Positions 52,630 through 62,810 of a stretch of 64,000 nucleotides of DNA are shown here, one piece after another. The notes under the pieces were generated by a model. The model saw only the letters and a list, made by a program, of their open reading frames with translations. It did no database searches and was not told where the DNA came from. How positions within the stretch are numbered: position 1 is the stretch's first letter; each line of letters begins with the position of its first letter. Source of the DNA: an uncultured Paracoccaceae bacterium (GTDB taxonomy: Bacteria; Pseudomonadota; Alphaproteobacteria; Rhodobacterales; Rhodobacteraceae); the NCBI GenBank assembly GCA_947498985.1, contig CANMMF010000001.1, positions 463,501-527,500 on the forward strand, read 5' to 3'. Made by a program: the position numbers and the translations under genes.

Positions 52630-54095
52630 GTCGCGGGTCCTCCTTTTGAACTGTTGGTGAGCGCCTGAACCGTCTCGATCACGACACGGTCGGCCCCCTG
52701 TTTGAGCGCGGCCGCCTCGGCGGCGTCGCGCAAATTCTTGGCGGCTGAAATGCGGGTCAGCACCGGGTGGCTCGACACGATGCGGTCAAGCTCCGCCTGG
52801 GCATCGGCATCCCACGGGAAATCCCTGCGCAGCGGCGTGAGCGTGGCGTCGGTCTGGTCCATCTCGGTACCGAGCGGCAGGATGTGAAAGAGCGCATCAA
52901 AAAGCCCGTTGCACACTTCCTGCAGCAGATAGGTGGCCCCGGCATAGCCCATGAAGGGCGTGCCGGTGTGCCGCCGGATCGCCGCCCCGGGAAACGAGGC
53001 CGGCAGGAATACCGGCTGCGGCCCATGCCCGGCCCTGGTCTCGGCGAGGTACATCTTTTCGTTGATCGAGCCCATCAGGATCAGCGGGCGCTTCTCATGC
53101 ACCAGATGGCGCACCTCTTCGTTATTGGTCTTCGATCCCGCACAGCGCGCGACCGCAAAAGCGCAAGGCAGTCCGAGATCGGTTTCCAGATAATTGCGGA
53201 TGCCGCGCGCATAGGTCTCGTTCGCGACGATCCCGAAATTCGCGGTGGCGAAGAAATCCTGCGTGACCGAGCGCCAGAGATCCCAGACCGGCTTCAGCGT
53301 CGAATGCTTTTCCCGCTCGATGAAAGGCTCCGGATCGAGACCCAGCATCTCGCCCAGCATGCGCAGGAATTTCGTCGTGCTCTCCACCCCGATAGGGGCC
53401 TGCAGATAGGGCTTGCCCAGCACCTCGCAGAGGCCACGACCAAACTCGCGATACATGCAGACATTGACATCGGCATTCACCAAGCCGCGCATCTCGGCCA
53501 GATGCGCGCCCAGCGGCATCACCATGTTGATCTCAGCCCCGATGCCTTCGATGAGGCGCCGGATCTCGGCCAGATCGGAGGGCATGTTGAAGGTGCCATA
53601 CATCGGCCCGAGGATGTTCACCCGCGGCCTGGCCCCCTCCTCGCGCTTTTTCTCGGGTGGCATGCGGCCCTTGGTCATGCCGAACTCGGTAAAGATCCAG
53701 GTCATCGCGCGATCCGCGCTTTCCCACTGATCCTCGTCGATGGTGCGCGGCAGAAAGCGCTGCAGGTTGGTGCCCATGGGTGTGACGCCGCCACCGATCA
53801 TCTCGGCAATCGATCCGGTCACGACAACAGAAGGTAGAGCCGGGTCGAGCACACCCCAGGCGCGTTTCATGGCGCCTTCGGTCCCCTCCCGACCCAGCTC
53901 CTCCTCACCGAGTCCGGTGACCACGATGGGGAGTTCATGTGGCGGCAGCGCGTCGGTGTAATGCAACACGCTGGTCACCGGCAGGTTTTCGCACCCCACC
54001 GGCCCGTCGATCACCACCTGCAGGCCCTTGACGGCGCAGAAGGCGTAGACCGCACCCCAATAGCCACCCGCCCGGTCGTGATCCTGGATCAGCAT
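52626..54095 (-). CDS. bchZ: Chlorophyllide reductase subunit Z
   Basis: A 489-residue nitrogenase-like component. With BchY it forms the catalytic part of chlorophyllide a reductase, which reduces ring B on the way to bacteriochlorophyll a. [20 protein letters not shown] (Fe-S ligand) and [20 protein letters not shown] are near the N-terminus; [18 protein letters not shown] and [20 protein letters not shown] are later. The start overlaps the bchY end by 7 bases. Confidence 0.96.
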   Translation of the reverse strand: MLIQDHDRAGGYWGAVYAFCAVKGLQVVIDGPVGCENLPVTSVLHYTDALPPHELPIVVTGLGEEELGREGTEGAMKRAWGVLDPALPSVVVTGSIAEMIGGGVTPMGTNLQRFLPRTIDEDQWESADRAMTWIFTEFGMTKGRMPPEKKREEGARPRVNILGPMYGTFNMPSDLAEIRRLIEGIGAEINMVMPLGAHLAEMRGLVNADVNVCMYREFGRGLCEVLGKPYLQAPIGVESTTKFLRMLGEMLGLDPEPFIEREKHSTLKPVWDLWRSVTQDFFATANFGIVANETYARGIRNYLETDLGLPCAFAVARCAGSKTNNEEVRHLVHEKRPLILMGSINEKMYLAETRAGHGPQPVFLPASFPGAAIRRHTGTPFMGYAGATYLLQEVCNGLFDALFHILPLGTEMDQTDATLTPLRRDFPWDADAQAELDRIVSSHPVLTRISAAKNLRDAAEAAALKQGADRVVIETVQALTNSSKGGPAT

Positions 54096-55660
54096 TTCAC
54101 ACCCCCGTTGGCTGCAAGCCGCGCCTTTTCGGCGCGCTCCAGCTTCTTGAGGTTGGTCGCGCGGAATTCGGGGCGCAGGTTCGGGCTGCCTTCCCAGACG
54201 CCCGCGGTGTCACCGGTGCCCACGCCTTCGAAGAACTCTTTCATGTGGTCCATGCGCGCCTTGCCCCCGATGGCGGCATTGACCACTTCGGCCAGCGATC
54301 CGGCGCCCGCAGGCCCCATCAGCGGCCGCGCGGAAATCAGGTTGGTGTAGTAAAGCCCGGGGATGCCAAGCTCCTTGGCCTTTTGCACCACCGGCGTGGT
54401 GCCGATGGCGAGATCCGGCTGCACAGCTTCCATCGCGGCGCAATCATCCTCGAGAGAGGCGCGGAACTTGACCTTGATGCCCTTCGCCTCGAGCCATTCG
54501 CGATCCGGATCGGACCATCTGGTGCGCGGACAGGCGGTGCCGACATAGGCCAGATCCGCGCCGCTTTCGACCAGCAGCCGGGCGACCAGCAGTTCGGAGC
54601 CTTCGTATCCCGAAAGCGTGATCCGCCCCTTGATCGGTGCGGAAGCCAGCGCGCCCTTGATTGCAGGCAGGAACGCATTCTGCGCCGCGGCGATCTGCGC
54701 CTCTGCCACGCCATGCGCCTCACCGATCGCGCGCAACCACGCGGCGGTGCCGTCATGACCCACGGGCGCGGAGCCCACAACTGGCCGTCCTGCCGCTTCA
54801 AACTCGCGCACGGCGGCGGTGTAGAACGGATGGATCGCCGCCACGACAGAGCTGTCCAACGCAGCGTAAAGCTCGCGCCATTCCCGGCAGGGCACAACTG
54901 GCCCTGCGGCCATACCCATGGGTGCCAGCATCGCGCCGATCATCATCGGGTCCGCCGGGAACATCTCGCCCAGCAAGGCCACGGTGGGCCGGTCCGACTT
55001 GCCGCCCTCGGGCGCCGCCACCGGGCCCGCCTCGACCTCTTTCCGGGCGTAGTTGAGCATCGCGCCGGCCAGAATGTCCTTGGCTTCCGCATGGGTCGGC
55101 ACACCAAAACCCGGCACGTCGATGCCGACGATGCGCACGCCGTTGATCTCATCGGGCAGGAGCCTGAGCGGCACGCCTGACGCGGTCGGCACACACAGAT
55201 TGGTCACGACGATGGCATCAAACCGGTCCGGATCGGCCATCTCATGCACCGAATCCCGGATATCCTCGAACAGCTTGCCGGTCACCAGCGTCTCGGAGTT
55301 GAACGGCACATAGCCCACCGACCGCCGCGCGCCGTAGAAATGGCTCACGAAGGTCAGCCCGTAGACGCAACAGGCCGAGCCCGAGAGCACCGTCGCCACC
55401 CGCTTCATCCGCAAGCCGACGCGCAACGACCCGAAGGCCGGGCACATCGATTGCGGCTGATCGTGCGGCCCTTGCGGATAATCCTCCGCGTAGCGATCCA
55501 GCAGCTCGGAGTTGCCCGCCATCCGTGCGGCCTTCTCCATCTCCGAGCCCGAATGACAGCCCAGCCCGTCCACAGGCTCCGCAACGGGCGCCGCCTCGCG
55601 CGGCGCTCCGCGGATCACCTCGACATCCGCCGTCTCGTCATATGTGGTCTCGTTGCTCAC
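54089..55660 (-). CDS. bchY: Chlorophyllide reductase subunit Y
   Basis: A 523-residue partner of Bch[21 protein letters not shown] and [20 protein letters not shown] carry Fe-S-ligand cysteines, and [20 protein letters not shown] follows. The C-terminal part includes [20 protein letters not shown]. The GTG at 55660 gives an N-terminus [17 protein letters not shown]; the upstream frame continues into bchX and was rejected. A strong hairpin lies in the 68-base gap to bchX. Confidence 0.93.
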   Translation of the reverse strand: MSNETTYDETADVEVIRGAPREAAPVAEPVDGLGCHSGSEMEKAARMAGNSELLDRYAEDYPQGPHDQPQSMCPAFGSLRVGLRMKRVATVLSGSACCVYGLTFVSHFYGARRSVGYVPFNSETLVTGKLFEDIRDSVHEMADPDRFDAIVVTNLCVPTASGVPLRLLPDEINGVRIVGIDVPGFGVPTHAEAKDILAGAMLNYARKEVEAGPVAAPEGGKSDRPTVALLGEMFPADPMMIGAMLAPMGMAAGPVVPCREWRELYAALDSSVVAAIHPFYTAAVREFEAAGRPVVGSAPVGHDGTAAWLRAIGEAHGVAEAQIAAAQNAFLPAIKGALASAPIKGRITLSGYEGSELLVARLLVESGADLAYVGTACPRTRWSDPDREWLEAKGIKVKFRASLEDDCAAMEAVQPDLAIGTTPVVQKAKELGIPGLYYTNLISARPLMGPAGAGSLAEVVNAAIGGKARMDHMKEFFEGVGTGDTAGVWEGSPNLRPEFRATNLKKLERAEKARLAANGGVKC

Positions 55661-55698
55661 GTTTTCGTCTTCTTCTCTTTCCAAATACCGCCGGGGGT

Positions 55699-55716
55699 CC
55701 GGGGGCTGGCCCCCGG
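55699..55716 (-). other. Hairpin between bchX and bchY
   Basis: CCGGGGGC and GCCCCCGG with a TG between them form an 8-bp stem (inner C-G pair probably open), with further G-C pairs beyond a T-T mismatch. It lies in the short bchX-bchY gap and could be an mRNA processing or stability element, or a copy of a small GC-rich intergenic repeat. Confidence 0.55.
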
Positions 55717-55728
55717 TCCGACCGCGCA

Positions 55729-56730
55729 TCACGCGTCGTCGTAGATCACCTCGAGCGACGGTTTCGGTTCGGCATTCTTGCCGCGCATATCCATGTCGGT
55801 GGCGGGCTCCAGCACCACACCCGCCCCGGTATCGGAGCCGTCGAAGAGCGCCAGCAGCCCGTCCTGATCGAGCGCTTTCGGGCGTTGCGGCGGGGCCACG
55901 GCCACGTTTTCGCCCAGCGCGGCGAACAAGGCGCCCCACTGGCTCTCGGCGGTGCCGACAATCTGGTAATTGGCGGATTTCTTGCGCAGATCGTCATCCT
56001 GCGGGATCGAGGCCAGCACCGGGATCTTCACCGCCTCGGCAAAGGCCTGCGCCTCGCCGGAGCCGTCATCCTTGTTGATCACCAGCCCCGCAACACCGAC
56101 ATTGCCGCCGAGCTTGCGGAAATACTCCACCGCTGAGCAGACATTGTTGGCGACGTAAAGCGACTGCAGATCGTTCGAGCCCACAAGGATCACCTTCTGC
56201 GCCATGTCCCGCGCAATCGGCAGACCGAAGCCGCCGCAGACCACATCGCCGAGGAAATCCAGCAGCACGTAGTCGAAATCCCAATCGTGGAAGCCCAGCT
56301 TTTCGAGCAGTTCGAACCCGTGGATGATGCCGCGCCCGCCGCAACCGCGACCAACCTCCGGACCGCCCAGCTCCATCGCAAAGACACCGCCGCGCTTGAA
56401 GCAGACATCGCCGATCTTGACCTCTTCCCCGGCCAGTTTCTTCTTGGTCGAGGTCTCGATGATTGTCGGACAGGCCTTGCCGCCAAACAGCAGCGAAGTT
56501 GTGTCGGATTTCGGATCGCAGCCGATGAGCAGCACGCGTTTGCCCTGCTCGGCCATCATGTGGCTGAGATTGGCCAGCGTGAAGCTCTTGCCGATGCCGC
56601 CCTTGCCGTAGATCGCGATGATCTGCGTCTTGGAGGTCGGCTCGCCCTGCGGCACTTCGAGGCTGGGCTCTGCCGCCTCGTCGCGCAGCCGCGCGTCATA
56701 CCCTTTCAGGTTGGGCACTTCGTCTTTCAT
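55729..56730 (-). CDS. bchX: Chlorophyllide reductase iron protein subunit X
   Basis: A 333-residue NifH-like ATPase that passes electrons to BchYZ. The P-loop is [20 protein letters not shown], the switch is [20 protein letters not shown], and the [4Fe-4S] cysteines are in [12 protein letters not shown] and [21 protein letters not shown] 56730 overlaps the bchC stop (ATGA); an upstream frame inside bchC was rejected. Length is normal. Confidence 0.97.
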   Translation of the reverse strand: MKDEVPNLKGYDARLRDEAAEPSLEVPQGEPTSKTQIIAIYGKGGIGKSFTLANLSHMMAEQGKRVLLIGCDPKSDTTSLLFGGKACPTIIETSTKKKLAGEEVKIGDVCFKRGGVFAMELGGPEVGRGCGGRGIIHGFELLEKLGFHDWDFDYVLLDFLGDVVCGGFGLPIARDMAQKVILVGSNDLQSLYVANNVCSAVEYFRKLGGNVGVAGLVINKDDGSGEAQAFAEAVKIPVLASIPQDDDLRKKSANYQIVGTAESQWGALFAALGENVAVAPPQRPKALDQDGLLALFDGSDTGAGVVLEPATDMDMRGKNAEPKPSLEVIYDDA

Positions 56731-57668
56731 GCGGCTTTCTCCCAGTCGAGGATCATCTTCAGGCAGGAGGCGTCCTCGAACGCGGTCCTGTAGGCGCGGC
56801 TGGCATCGCGCGCCGCGGCTTCGTGGGTGATCAGCCCGCCGAGGCTGAGCGCGCCGTTTTCGACCAGCGCGCGCGTTGCTGTCAGATCGTCGCGATCCCA
56901 TTCCGCCGCCACGCGGAAGCGCGCCTCTTTCATGAAGGCGGGGGGGAAGGCGAATTGCAGCGGCTGGGTGTAGAACCCGGCCAGCACGATCTCTCCGCCC
57001 CTGGCGATGCGACCGACCAGATCGTTGAGCAACGCGCCGTTGCCCGACGCGTCATAGATCGCCTGGTAGTCGCGACGCTCATCCGCGTCGGGATGCAAAA
57101 CCTCGTAGCCCTGCGCACCGGAGGCCCGGCTTTCGTCGATCTCCCAGACAGTGGGCGCGGGGGCGCCTGCGGCGATGGTGAGCCGCGCCAGCAGCCGTCC
57201 AAGCACACCGTGGCCGACAATCAGATCCGGCACCGATTTGTTGAGCCCCGCCATCGCGTGACGTGCGGTTGCCGCCAGCGCCAGCAACGCGGCCTCAGCG
57301 CCATGACCGGAGTCGATTCGGGTGACACGGGTGGCGTCTGTCACCACCCGGGCGGCGGCTCCGCCGAAAAGGCCGAAGGCCCCGTCATAACAATTGGCGC
57401 CCGGAACAAAGACATGTTCGCCGACGCGGAACCCGCTGTCGGCCCCGGCTTCGACCACCTCTCCGGCCGCCTCGTATCCCGGCACAAGCGGATAGCCCAT
57501 GCCCGGGAAAGGCGGCATTTCACCGGACCAGAAAAGCTTTTCCGTCCCGGTGGATATGCCGGAGTGATGAATGTCGATGACAAGGTCGTTTGGACCGGGC
57601 TCCGTCAATGTCAGTTCGGACAGCGCCAGGTCCTTTGGACCACGCAGAAGGACGGCATGTGTTTTCAT
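56727..57668 (-). CDS. bchC: 3-hydroxyethyl bacteriochlorophyllide a dehydrogenase
   Basis: A 313-residue medium-chain dehydrogenase-type enzyme that oxidises the C3 hydroxyethyl group to acetyl in bacteriochlorophyll a synthesis. [20 protein letters not shown] and [20 protein letters not shown] are typical BchC N-terminal blocks, and [18 protein letters not shown] is the nucleotide-binding segment. It is the first gene of the bchCXYZ-puf transcript. Two PpsR-type sites lie 76-120 bases upstream. Confidence 0.95.
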   Translation of the reverse strand: MKTHAVLLRGPKDLALSELTLTEPGPNDLVIDIHHSGISTGTEKLFWSGEMPPFPGMGYPLVPGYEAAGEVVEAGADSGFRVGEHVFVPGANCYDGAFGLFGGAAARVVTDATRVTRIDSGHGAEAALLALAATARHAMAGLNKSVPDLIVGHGVLGRLLARLTIAAGAPAPTVWEIDESRASGAQGYEVLHPDADERRDYQAIYDASGNGALLNDLVGRIARGGEIVLAGFYTQPLQFAFPPAFMKEARFRVAAEWDRDDLTATRALVENGALSLGGLITHEAAARDASRAYRTAFEDASCLKMILDWEKAA

Positions 57669-57743
57669 CGATCAGTCCCCCTTGATCCTGGGTCGACGCG
57701 GCTTTGGCGAATCTGCGCGCAGCGCGACCGGTATCTCTCTGCC

Positions 57744-57787
57744 TGTCAGTTTAACCTTACATACCTATGTGTCAATATTAATGGACA
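57744..57787. promoter_or_regulatory. Twin PpsR/CrtJ sites upstream of bchC
   Basis: TGTCAGTTTAACCTTACA (57744-57761) and TGTCAATATTAATGGACA (57770-57787) are both perfect TGT-N12-ACA sites, 8 bases apart. This is the arrangement known for the bchC promoter of Rhodobacter, where PpsR/CrtJ binds cooperatively and represses in air and light. They lie between crtF (end) and bchC (start), where the bchC promoter must be. Confidence 0.92.
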
Positions 57788-57800
57788 CTTCCGGCGTGAG

Positions 57801-58943
57801 TCAGGCGGAGCGCTTGCGGGCCGTGACAACCGAGGTCACGTAGGGCCGCGCGGCGCGCGGGGTTTGCACCGCCTCGAAGCCGGTGGAACGCAGCAGTTCT
57901 GCGATCTCCGACTGGCTGCGCACGGTGCCGGTGCGCATCGCCATGCAATAGAACGCAAAATAGACATCGCCAGCTCTGTCTGGCGTTTGACCGCCCGACA
58001 TCGGCTCTGACACAATGAGCCGCCCACCTTCGGGCAGCGCCTGATGGACCTTGCGCAGAAGCGCCCTCACTGTCTCGTCCTCGTGGTCGTAGAGCACGCG
58101 GATAAGCGAGATGGCATCGACATCCACCGGCAGGGGATCGTCCCGGAACGAGCCCGCAGAGGTGTCAATCCGACTGGACACTTTCGATCCAGCGAGCCGT
58201 TTGCGCGCGCTGTCGATGACGTCGGGCAGGTCGAAAAGCGTGACAGTCATGCCCGGCGTCGCCAGCGCTGCGGCTTCGGCAAAGGCGCCGGACCCACCCC
58301 CGAGATCCAGCAGACGCCGCACCCCCCTGAGCGAGACCGCGCGCAACGTATCCTCGGCCACGAGACCCTGGCTTTGTGCCATGAGATCGGAATAGATGGC
58401 GACGGTCTGCGGATCCTTTGCGCCGCTGGCACCGAAGACATAAGGCCAGAAACCCGCAAGCTCGGTCTGCGTCTCTTCGCGCAGGAAGGCCACCGGATCG
58501 GCAAGATCACGGTAAAGCACATCATGGTGCCGGATCATCTGCTCCAGCCCCGGCACACCGACCAGCGCAGAGCCTTTGCGGGTGATGGCAAACCGGTCGC
58601 CGCGGCGCGACATGAGGCCCAGCGCAGAGGCCGCCTGCAGAAGACGGCGCATCCTGTCAGGCGCGATGCCGGTGCCGTTCGCCAGATTGGCAAGCGTGGC
58701 GGGACCGTCCATGAGCTTGTGCAGAAGGCGCAGTTCGACAACCGCAAAAAGGACCTGAGAGGACACGAAGCCCTGCACCAGATCGAAGAGATCCTGACCT
58801 TCGCGGCGCACCAGCCCGCGTGTCAGGAAAAACCGGGACGCCCAGCGCTGAAAGCCGGGTTTCGCCACCAGCCGGTTGAGCCGTGTGCGCAGGTCGGGAC
58901 GTCTGGGTCGCAGGGGGACAGGGTCTTCGGCGGTCAGCGCCAC
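57801..58943 (-). CDS. crtF: Hydroxyneurosporene/demethylspheroidene O-methyltransferase
   Basis: A 380-residue SAM-dependent methyltransferase that methylates the C1 hydroxyl of the carotenoid. A winged-helix dimerisation domain (residues about 50-125, LANLANGTGIAPDRMRRLLQ) is followed by the SAM motif RRLLDLGGGSGAFAEAAALA and the acidic VDVDAISLIRVLYDHEDE. It ends 133 bases before bchC begins and starts 4 bases after crtE. Length is normal. Confidence 0.95.
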   Translation of the reverse strand: MALTAEDPVPLRPRRPDLRTRLNRLVAKPGFQRWASRFFLTRGLVRREGQDLFDLVQGFVSSQVLFAVVELRLLHKLMDGPATLANLANGTGIAPDRMRRLLQAASALGLMSRRGDRFAITRKGSALVGVPGLEQMIRHHDVLYRDLADPVAFLREETQTELAGFWPYVFGASGAKDPQTVAIYSDLMAQSQGLVAEDTLRAVSLRGVRRLLDLGGGSGAFAEAAALATPGMTVTLFDLPDVIDSARKRLAGSKVSSRIDTSAGSFRDDPLPVDVDAISLIRVLYDHEDETVRALLRKVHQALPEGGRLIVSEPMSGGQTPDRAGDVYFAFYCMAMRTGTVRSQSEIAELLRSTGFEAVQTPRAARPYVTSVVTARKRSA

Positions 58944-58947
58944 CCGC

Positions 58948-59817
58948 TCAGACCCGCGCCTTCAAGGCGGCGGCGGGCACCAGCTTTTCGGCATACATCC
59001 GTACCATCTGCGCAAGACCCGCTTCACCCGGACAGGCCGGGATCGAGGCGATGGCACCCGACAGGATGTCGTTGAGCCGACCCACTGCACCGTTCAGGCC
59101 AAGCTCCGTGACCGCGTTGGGCCGTCCGTGCAGATCGTCCTGCCCCACCGGCTTGCCAAGCTCCGCTTCGTCGCAGAGCGCGTCGCGCAGATCGTCGGCG
59201 ACCTGAAACGCCTCACCGATGCGCGCGCCAAGCTCGAACCAGGGTTCGGCCTCCTGCCCGGCGGCCACCGCGCCCATCTGCGTCGCGGCGATAAAGAGCG
59301 CGCCGGTCTTCGATTGGTGATAGGCCGAAAGGTCGATCTGCTCCTCGCTCTCCCAGCCCTGCCCGGCGCAAATGCCGTGCGGCATGCCGGTCTGCCGTGC
59401 CAGGATCGAGATCAGCTGCAACGCGCGGTCCGGCGCAAGCACCGAGGCTGACGCCAGTACCGCAAAGGAATTGATGATCAGCGAATCACCGGTCAGGACC
59501 GCCAGCGGCTCCGAATAGGCGCGATGTACCGAGGGTTTGCCGCGCCGCGTCTCGGCATTGTCGAAACAGGGCAGGTCGTCATGTACGAGGCTGGCGCAGT
59601 GGATCATCTCGAGCGCGGCCGCGGCGGCATCGGTCAACCGGGGCTGATCGTCGCCGCAGGCAAGCGCCACGGTCATCAGGATTGTGGGCCGGATCCGCGC
59701 ACCGCCCGGTGTACAGGCATAATGCAGCGCCGACGACAGCCGCGTCGGGGCCGATCCGCCCTGCCCCATTGCGATGGCGCGTTCGATGGCGGTGTCGATC
59801 CGTGTGTGCAGGGCCAT
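58948..59817 (-). CDS. crtE: Geranylgeranyl diphosphate synthase
   Basis: A 289-residue trans-prenyltransferase. The first aspartate-rich motif is HDDLPCFDNAETRRGKPSVH and the second is FQVADDLRDALCDEAE. It supplies GGPP for phytoene and for the bacteriochlorophyll tail. ATG 59817 follows AGAGGAGACGTGC. A start 24 bases upstream would overlap the PpsR site and lacks a ribosome site. Confidence 0.95.
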   Translation of the reverse strand: MALHTRIDTAIERAIAMGQGGSAPTRLSSALHYACTPGGARIRPTILMTVALACGDDQPRLTDAAAAALEMIHCASLVHDDLPCFDNAETRRGKPSVHRAYSEPLAVLTGDSLIINSFAVLASASVLAPDRALQLISILARQTGMPHGICAGQGWESEEQIDLSAYHQSKTGALFIAATQMGAVAAGQEAEPWFELGARIGEAFQVADDLRDALCDEAELGKPVGQDDLHGRPNAVTELGLNGAVGRLNDILSGAIASIPACPGEAGLAQMVRMYAEKLVPAAALKARV

Positions 59818-59835
59818 GCACGTCTCCTCTGAATG

Positions 59836-59877
59836 TGTCACATCTGTTTGACACTTGACTGTAAATCATACTGGACA
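59836..59877. promoter_or_regulatory. Twin PpsR/CrtJ sites between crtE and crtD
   Basis: TGTCACATCTGTTTGACA (59836-59853) and TGTAAATCATACTGGACA (59860-59877) are perfect TGT-N12-ACA sites separated by 6 bases, in the 89-base divergent region between crtE and crtD. They should place both carotenoid promoters under PpsR/CrtJ control. The 6-base gap is shorter than the 8-base gap upstream of bchC. Confidence 0.92.
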
Positions 59878-59906
59878 CGCAGCCGAAGCGAGTCAACTAT
59901 CGCTCT

Positions 59907-61505
59907 ATGAAAAGATCGCCTTACATGCCATCGCGCGCGCGCTCTGGCCCCATCGTCGTGGTGGGTGCCGGGATCGGCGGGCTCTGCGCCGCCTTGCCGC
60001 TGGTGCATGCCGGACACGATGTAACGGTGGTCGACACGCATGACTGGGTTGGCGGAAAAATGCGCCGCTTGCAAAGCGACGCCGGGCCCGTCGATGCCGG
60101 GCCAACCGTTCTGACCTTGCGCGCGGTGTTCGATGCCCTGTTCGCGTCGGTGGGCGAGCGCCTTGACGATCACGTGACGCTGCACCGTCAGGACGTGCTG
60201 GCGAGGCACTGGTGGCCGGAGAGCGGGCCGCTTGATCTGCATGCCGATCCGGCCCGGTCGGCAGAGGCCATCGGTGCCTTTGCAGGCCCACGCGCGCAGA
60301 CGCAGTTCGAGGCGTTTTGCGCCAGAACAGAGTCGCTTTTCGAGGCGTTCCGCGCCCCGATGATGGAAGCGGCGGAACCCGATACGCTGGCATTGGCACG
60401 TCTCGTGATGCAGCGCCCGAGCCTTGCGCGGGCGATGGCGCCGCTGTCGAGCCTGTCGGCGCTGTTGTCGCGGTCCTTTTCGGACCCGCGTCTGCGCCAG
60501 CTCTTTGGCCGCTATGCGACCTATGTGGGCGGTTCGCCCGACCGGTCGCCCGCGCTTTTGTCGTTGATCTGGCAGGCGGAGGCGGGTGGGGTCTGGGTTG
60601 TCGAAGGTGGCATGCAGAAGCTGGCGCGCGCCATCGCGGCCATGATCACCGCCCGAGGCGGGCGGCTTTTGCTGGGCACCCATGTGAGCCGCATCCTCAG
60701 CGACAGCGACGGGGTCACGGGGGTTGCGCTTGACGGCGGCCGAATCCTGCCCGCGTCACGGGTCGTCTTCAACGGCGATCCGCGCGCACTGGCGCTTGGC
60801 CTGCTGGGCGATCCGATGCGCAATATCGCGCCCGCGCAGGCCACCCGCCCGCGCAGCCTTTCGGCGCAGGTCTGGGCTTTCGGGTCCACACCAAAGGGGC
60901 CCGATCTGACCCATCACAACGTCTTTTTCTGTCAGGATCCAAAGGCCGATTTCAGAGCGCTGGACCGCGGCTCCACCGCCGAGGACACCACGCTCTATAT
61001 CTGCGCCGAAGATCGCGGGATGGCGCAACCGCCGCCGGACATGGAACGGTTCGAGATCATTCTGAACGCGCCGCCGCTGACCCGACGACCGACACCGGAC
61101 AAGGAGTATGAGACATGCCACCAACGGACATTCCCGACTCTGGCCCGGTTCGGCCTGACCTTTTCCCCGGAACCGGGCAGAGCTGCGCTGACGACGCCGG
61201 AAAGGTTCGACGCGCTCTTTCCGGGCAGCGCCGGGTCGCTTTACGGGCAGAGCCCACATGGGATGCTGGCAGCGCTGACGCGACCGAGGGCGCGCACGAT
61301 ATTGCCGGGCTTGACGCTGTGCGGGGGCGGTTGCCATCCGGGGGCGGGAGTTCCGATGGCGGCGCTCTCCGGGCGGCACGCGGCCGCAGAGATATTGACC
61401 GCCCGAATTTCAACCTCGACGTCCCGCGGAACGGGTATGCGTGGTGGTATGTCGATGCCCTCTCGGATTGCGGCACGCGCGCGCTTTCGGTCATCGGGTT
61501 CATAG
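59907..61505 (+). CDS. crtD: Hydroxyneurosporene/methoxyneurosporene desaturase
   Basis: A 532-residue FAD-dependent carotenoid desaturase. VVVGAGIGGLCAALPLVHAG is the dinucleotide fold and GGKMRRLQSDAGPVDAGPTV follows. The C-terminal flavin motif is LCGGGCHPGAGVPMAALSGR. It introduces the C3,4 double bond in the spheroidene route. The final 40 residues (after RHAAAEILTARIS) are low-information because the same DNA encodes the conserved start of CrtC in another frame. The start has no clear ribosome site; an ATG 18 bases later is possible. Confidence 0.93.
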   Translation: MKRSPYMPSRARSGPIVVVGAGIGGLCAALPLVHAGHDVTVVDTHDWVGGKMRRLQSDAGPVDAGPTVLTLRAVFDALFASVGERLDDHVTLHRQDVLARHWWPESGPLDLHADPARSAEAIGAFAGPRAQTQFEAFCARTESLFEAFRAPMMEAAEPDTLALARLVMQRPSLARAMAPLSSLSALLSRSFSDPRLRQLFGRYATYVGGSPDRSPALLSLIWQAEAGGVWVVEGGMQKLARAIAAMITARGGRLLLGTHVSRILSDSDGVTGVALDGGRILPASRVVFNGDPRALALGLLGDPMRNIAPAQATRPRSLSAQVWAFGSTPKGPDLTHHNVFFCQDPKADFRALDRGSTAEDTTLYICAEDRGMAQPPPDMERFEIILNAPPLTRRPTPDKEYETCHQRTFPTLARFGLTFSPEPGRAALTTPERFDALFPGSAGSLYGQSPHGMLAALTRPRARTILPGLTLCGGGCHPGAGVPMAALSGRHAAAEILTARISTSTSRGTGMRGGMSMPSRIAARARFRSSGS

Positions 61506-62335
61506 GCTCGGTCTTTTCGCCCTGGTATGCCTGGTCCGGACGGCGCGATCCGGACAACCATGTCTGCATCAACGTCGCGACCTACGGGCCCGGCGGGCGG
61601 TTCACCATGACCGACAGAGGGCGCAGCGCGTTGCGGCAAAGCCCCAGCCGCTTCGAGGTCGGGCCGTCGTCGATGACCTGGAGCGACGGGCAGCTGGTGA
61701 TCGATGTCAACGAGATCTCCGGTCCGCCGGTGATCAGCCGCGTGCGTGGCCAGATCCGTGTGACACCCAGCGCCATCACCTCGGTCGAGCTTCCGCTGAC
61801 GCCCGATGGCAGCCATGTCTGGCGCCCCTTCGGCCCGGTCTCGACGGTGGAGTGCGACCTGGAATCCAAAGGCTGGCAATGGAGCGGGCATGGCTATTTC
61901 GACGCCAATTTCGGCACGCGCGCGCTGGAACAGGATTTCAGCTACTGGACCTGGGGCCGCTACCCGCTGAAATCCGGCGCCACCTGCTTTTACGATGCGA
62001 CGCGGATCGACGGCTCTGAGCTGGGCGCGGGGTTTCATTTCGATACCGACGGTACGGCGCATCAGATCGACCTGCCGGAGAAACGGCCGTTCAGGAGATC
62101 GCTCTGGGCCGTGCGTCGCGAGACCCGTGGCGATGCGGGAACGCAGCCGAAACAGAGACTGAATATGCTTGATGCGCCGTTTTACTCGCGCTCGGCCGTC
62201 GAGACGCAGATCGATGGCGAGCGCACGATCGGGGTGCATGAGGCGCTGGATCTCAGGCGCTTCCGCTCACCGATTCTCAAGCCGATGCTGGCGGTTCGGG
62301 TGCCCCGTCGCGGTAACTGGCGATTTGGTCTCTGA
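61319..62335 (+). CDS. crtC: Hydroxyneurosporene synthase (carotenoid 1,2-hydratase)
   Basis: About 338 residues from a GTG at 61319, overlapping crtD by 187 bases in another frame. Conserved family sequence begins LDVPRNGYAWWYVDALSDCG and SVIGFIGSVFSPWYAWSGRR. Later blocks are HVCINVATYGPGGRFTMTDR, WSGHGYFDANFGTRALEQDF and WTWGRYPLKSGATCFYDATR. It adds water at C1,2 of the carotenoid end. The true start is uncertain: no ATG is in frame near the conserved region, and an open frame runs back to 61115. The C-terminus is normal. Confidence 0.9.
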   Translation: MRGRLPSGGGSSDGGALRAARGRRDIDRPNFNLDVPRNGYAWWYVDALSDCGTRALSVIGFIGSVFSPWYAWSGRRDPDNHVCINVATYGPGGRFTMTDRGRSALRQSPSRFEVGPSSMTWSDGQLVIDVNEISGPPVISRVRGQIRVTPSAITSVELPLTPDGSHVWRPFGPVSTVECDLESKGWQWSGHGYFDANFGTRALEQDFSYWTWGRYPLKSGATCFYDATRIDGSELGAGFHFDTDGTAHQIDLPEKRPFRRSLWAVRRETRGDAGTQPKQRLNMLDAPFYSRSAVETQIDGERTIGVHEALDLRRFRSPILKPMLAVRVPRRGNWRFGL

Positions 62336-62806
62336 TCAGGCGGCGCGGGCGTCTTCCTCGGGGTTCAACCGCAGGACGCTGGCATTGAGCGCCCCCGCGA
62401 TGGTCACCCAGACAAGGTAGGGGATGAACAGCACGCCCGCGATCCAGTCAACCGACCAGAGCGCAACCATCGCCGCGGCCACCGAAAGCCACAACCCGCA
62501 GAGCACCACCATCCCCAGCCGGATCTTCTTCAGCCCGAAGAACACCGGGGTCCAGAGGCCGTTGAGCCCGATCTGCAAGGACCAGAGCGCCATGGCAAGA
62601 CCATTGTCCTCGGCCAGCGCCACGCGGGCCCCGGCGGCGGACATGCAAAGATAAAGCGTGGTCCATGTGACGGGAAACACCCAATCCGGGGGTGTCCAGC
62701 TTGGCTTGTTCAGATCACGGTACCAGGGGCCCGGCGGAAAGAGGCCGCCGGTCGAGCCCACCGCGAGGCATGCGGCGAGGAATATCGCGAACAAAAGCCA
62801 GAACAT
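62336..62806 (-). CDS. tspO: TspO/MBR family tryptophan-rich sensory protein (CrtK)
   Basis: A 156-residue membrane protein with five helices. LNKPSWTPPDWVFPVTWTTL is the family signature, and YLVWVTIAGALNASVLRLNP closes the fold. TspO in Rhodobacter is an outer-membrane-associated porphyrin-binding protein that tunes photosynthesis genes to oxygen. It is 4 bases after crtB on the same strand and converges on crtC with a zero-base gap. Confidence 0.95.
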   Translation of the reverse strand: MFWLLFAIFLAACLAVGSTGGLFPPGPWYRDLNKPSWTPPDWVFPVTWTTLYLCMSAAGARVALAEDNGLAMALWSLQIGLNGLWTPVFFGLKKIRLGMVVLCGLWLSVAAAMVALWSVDWIAGVLFIPYLVWVTIAGALNASVLRLNPEEDARAA

Positions 62807-62810
62807 TCAT

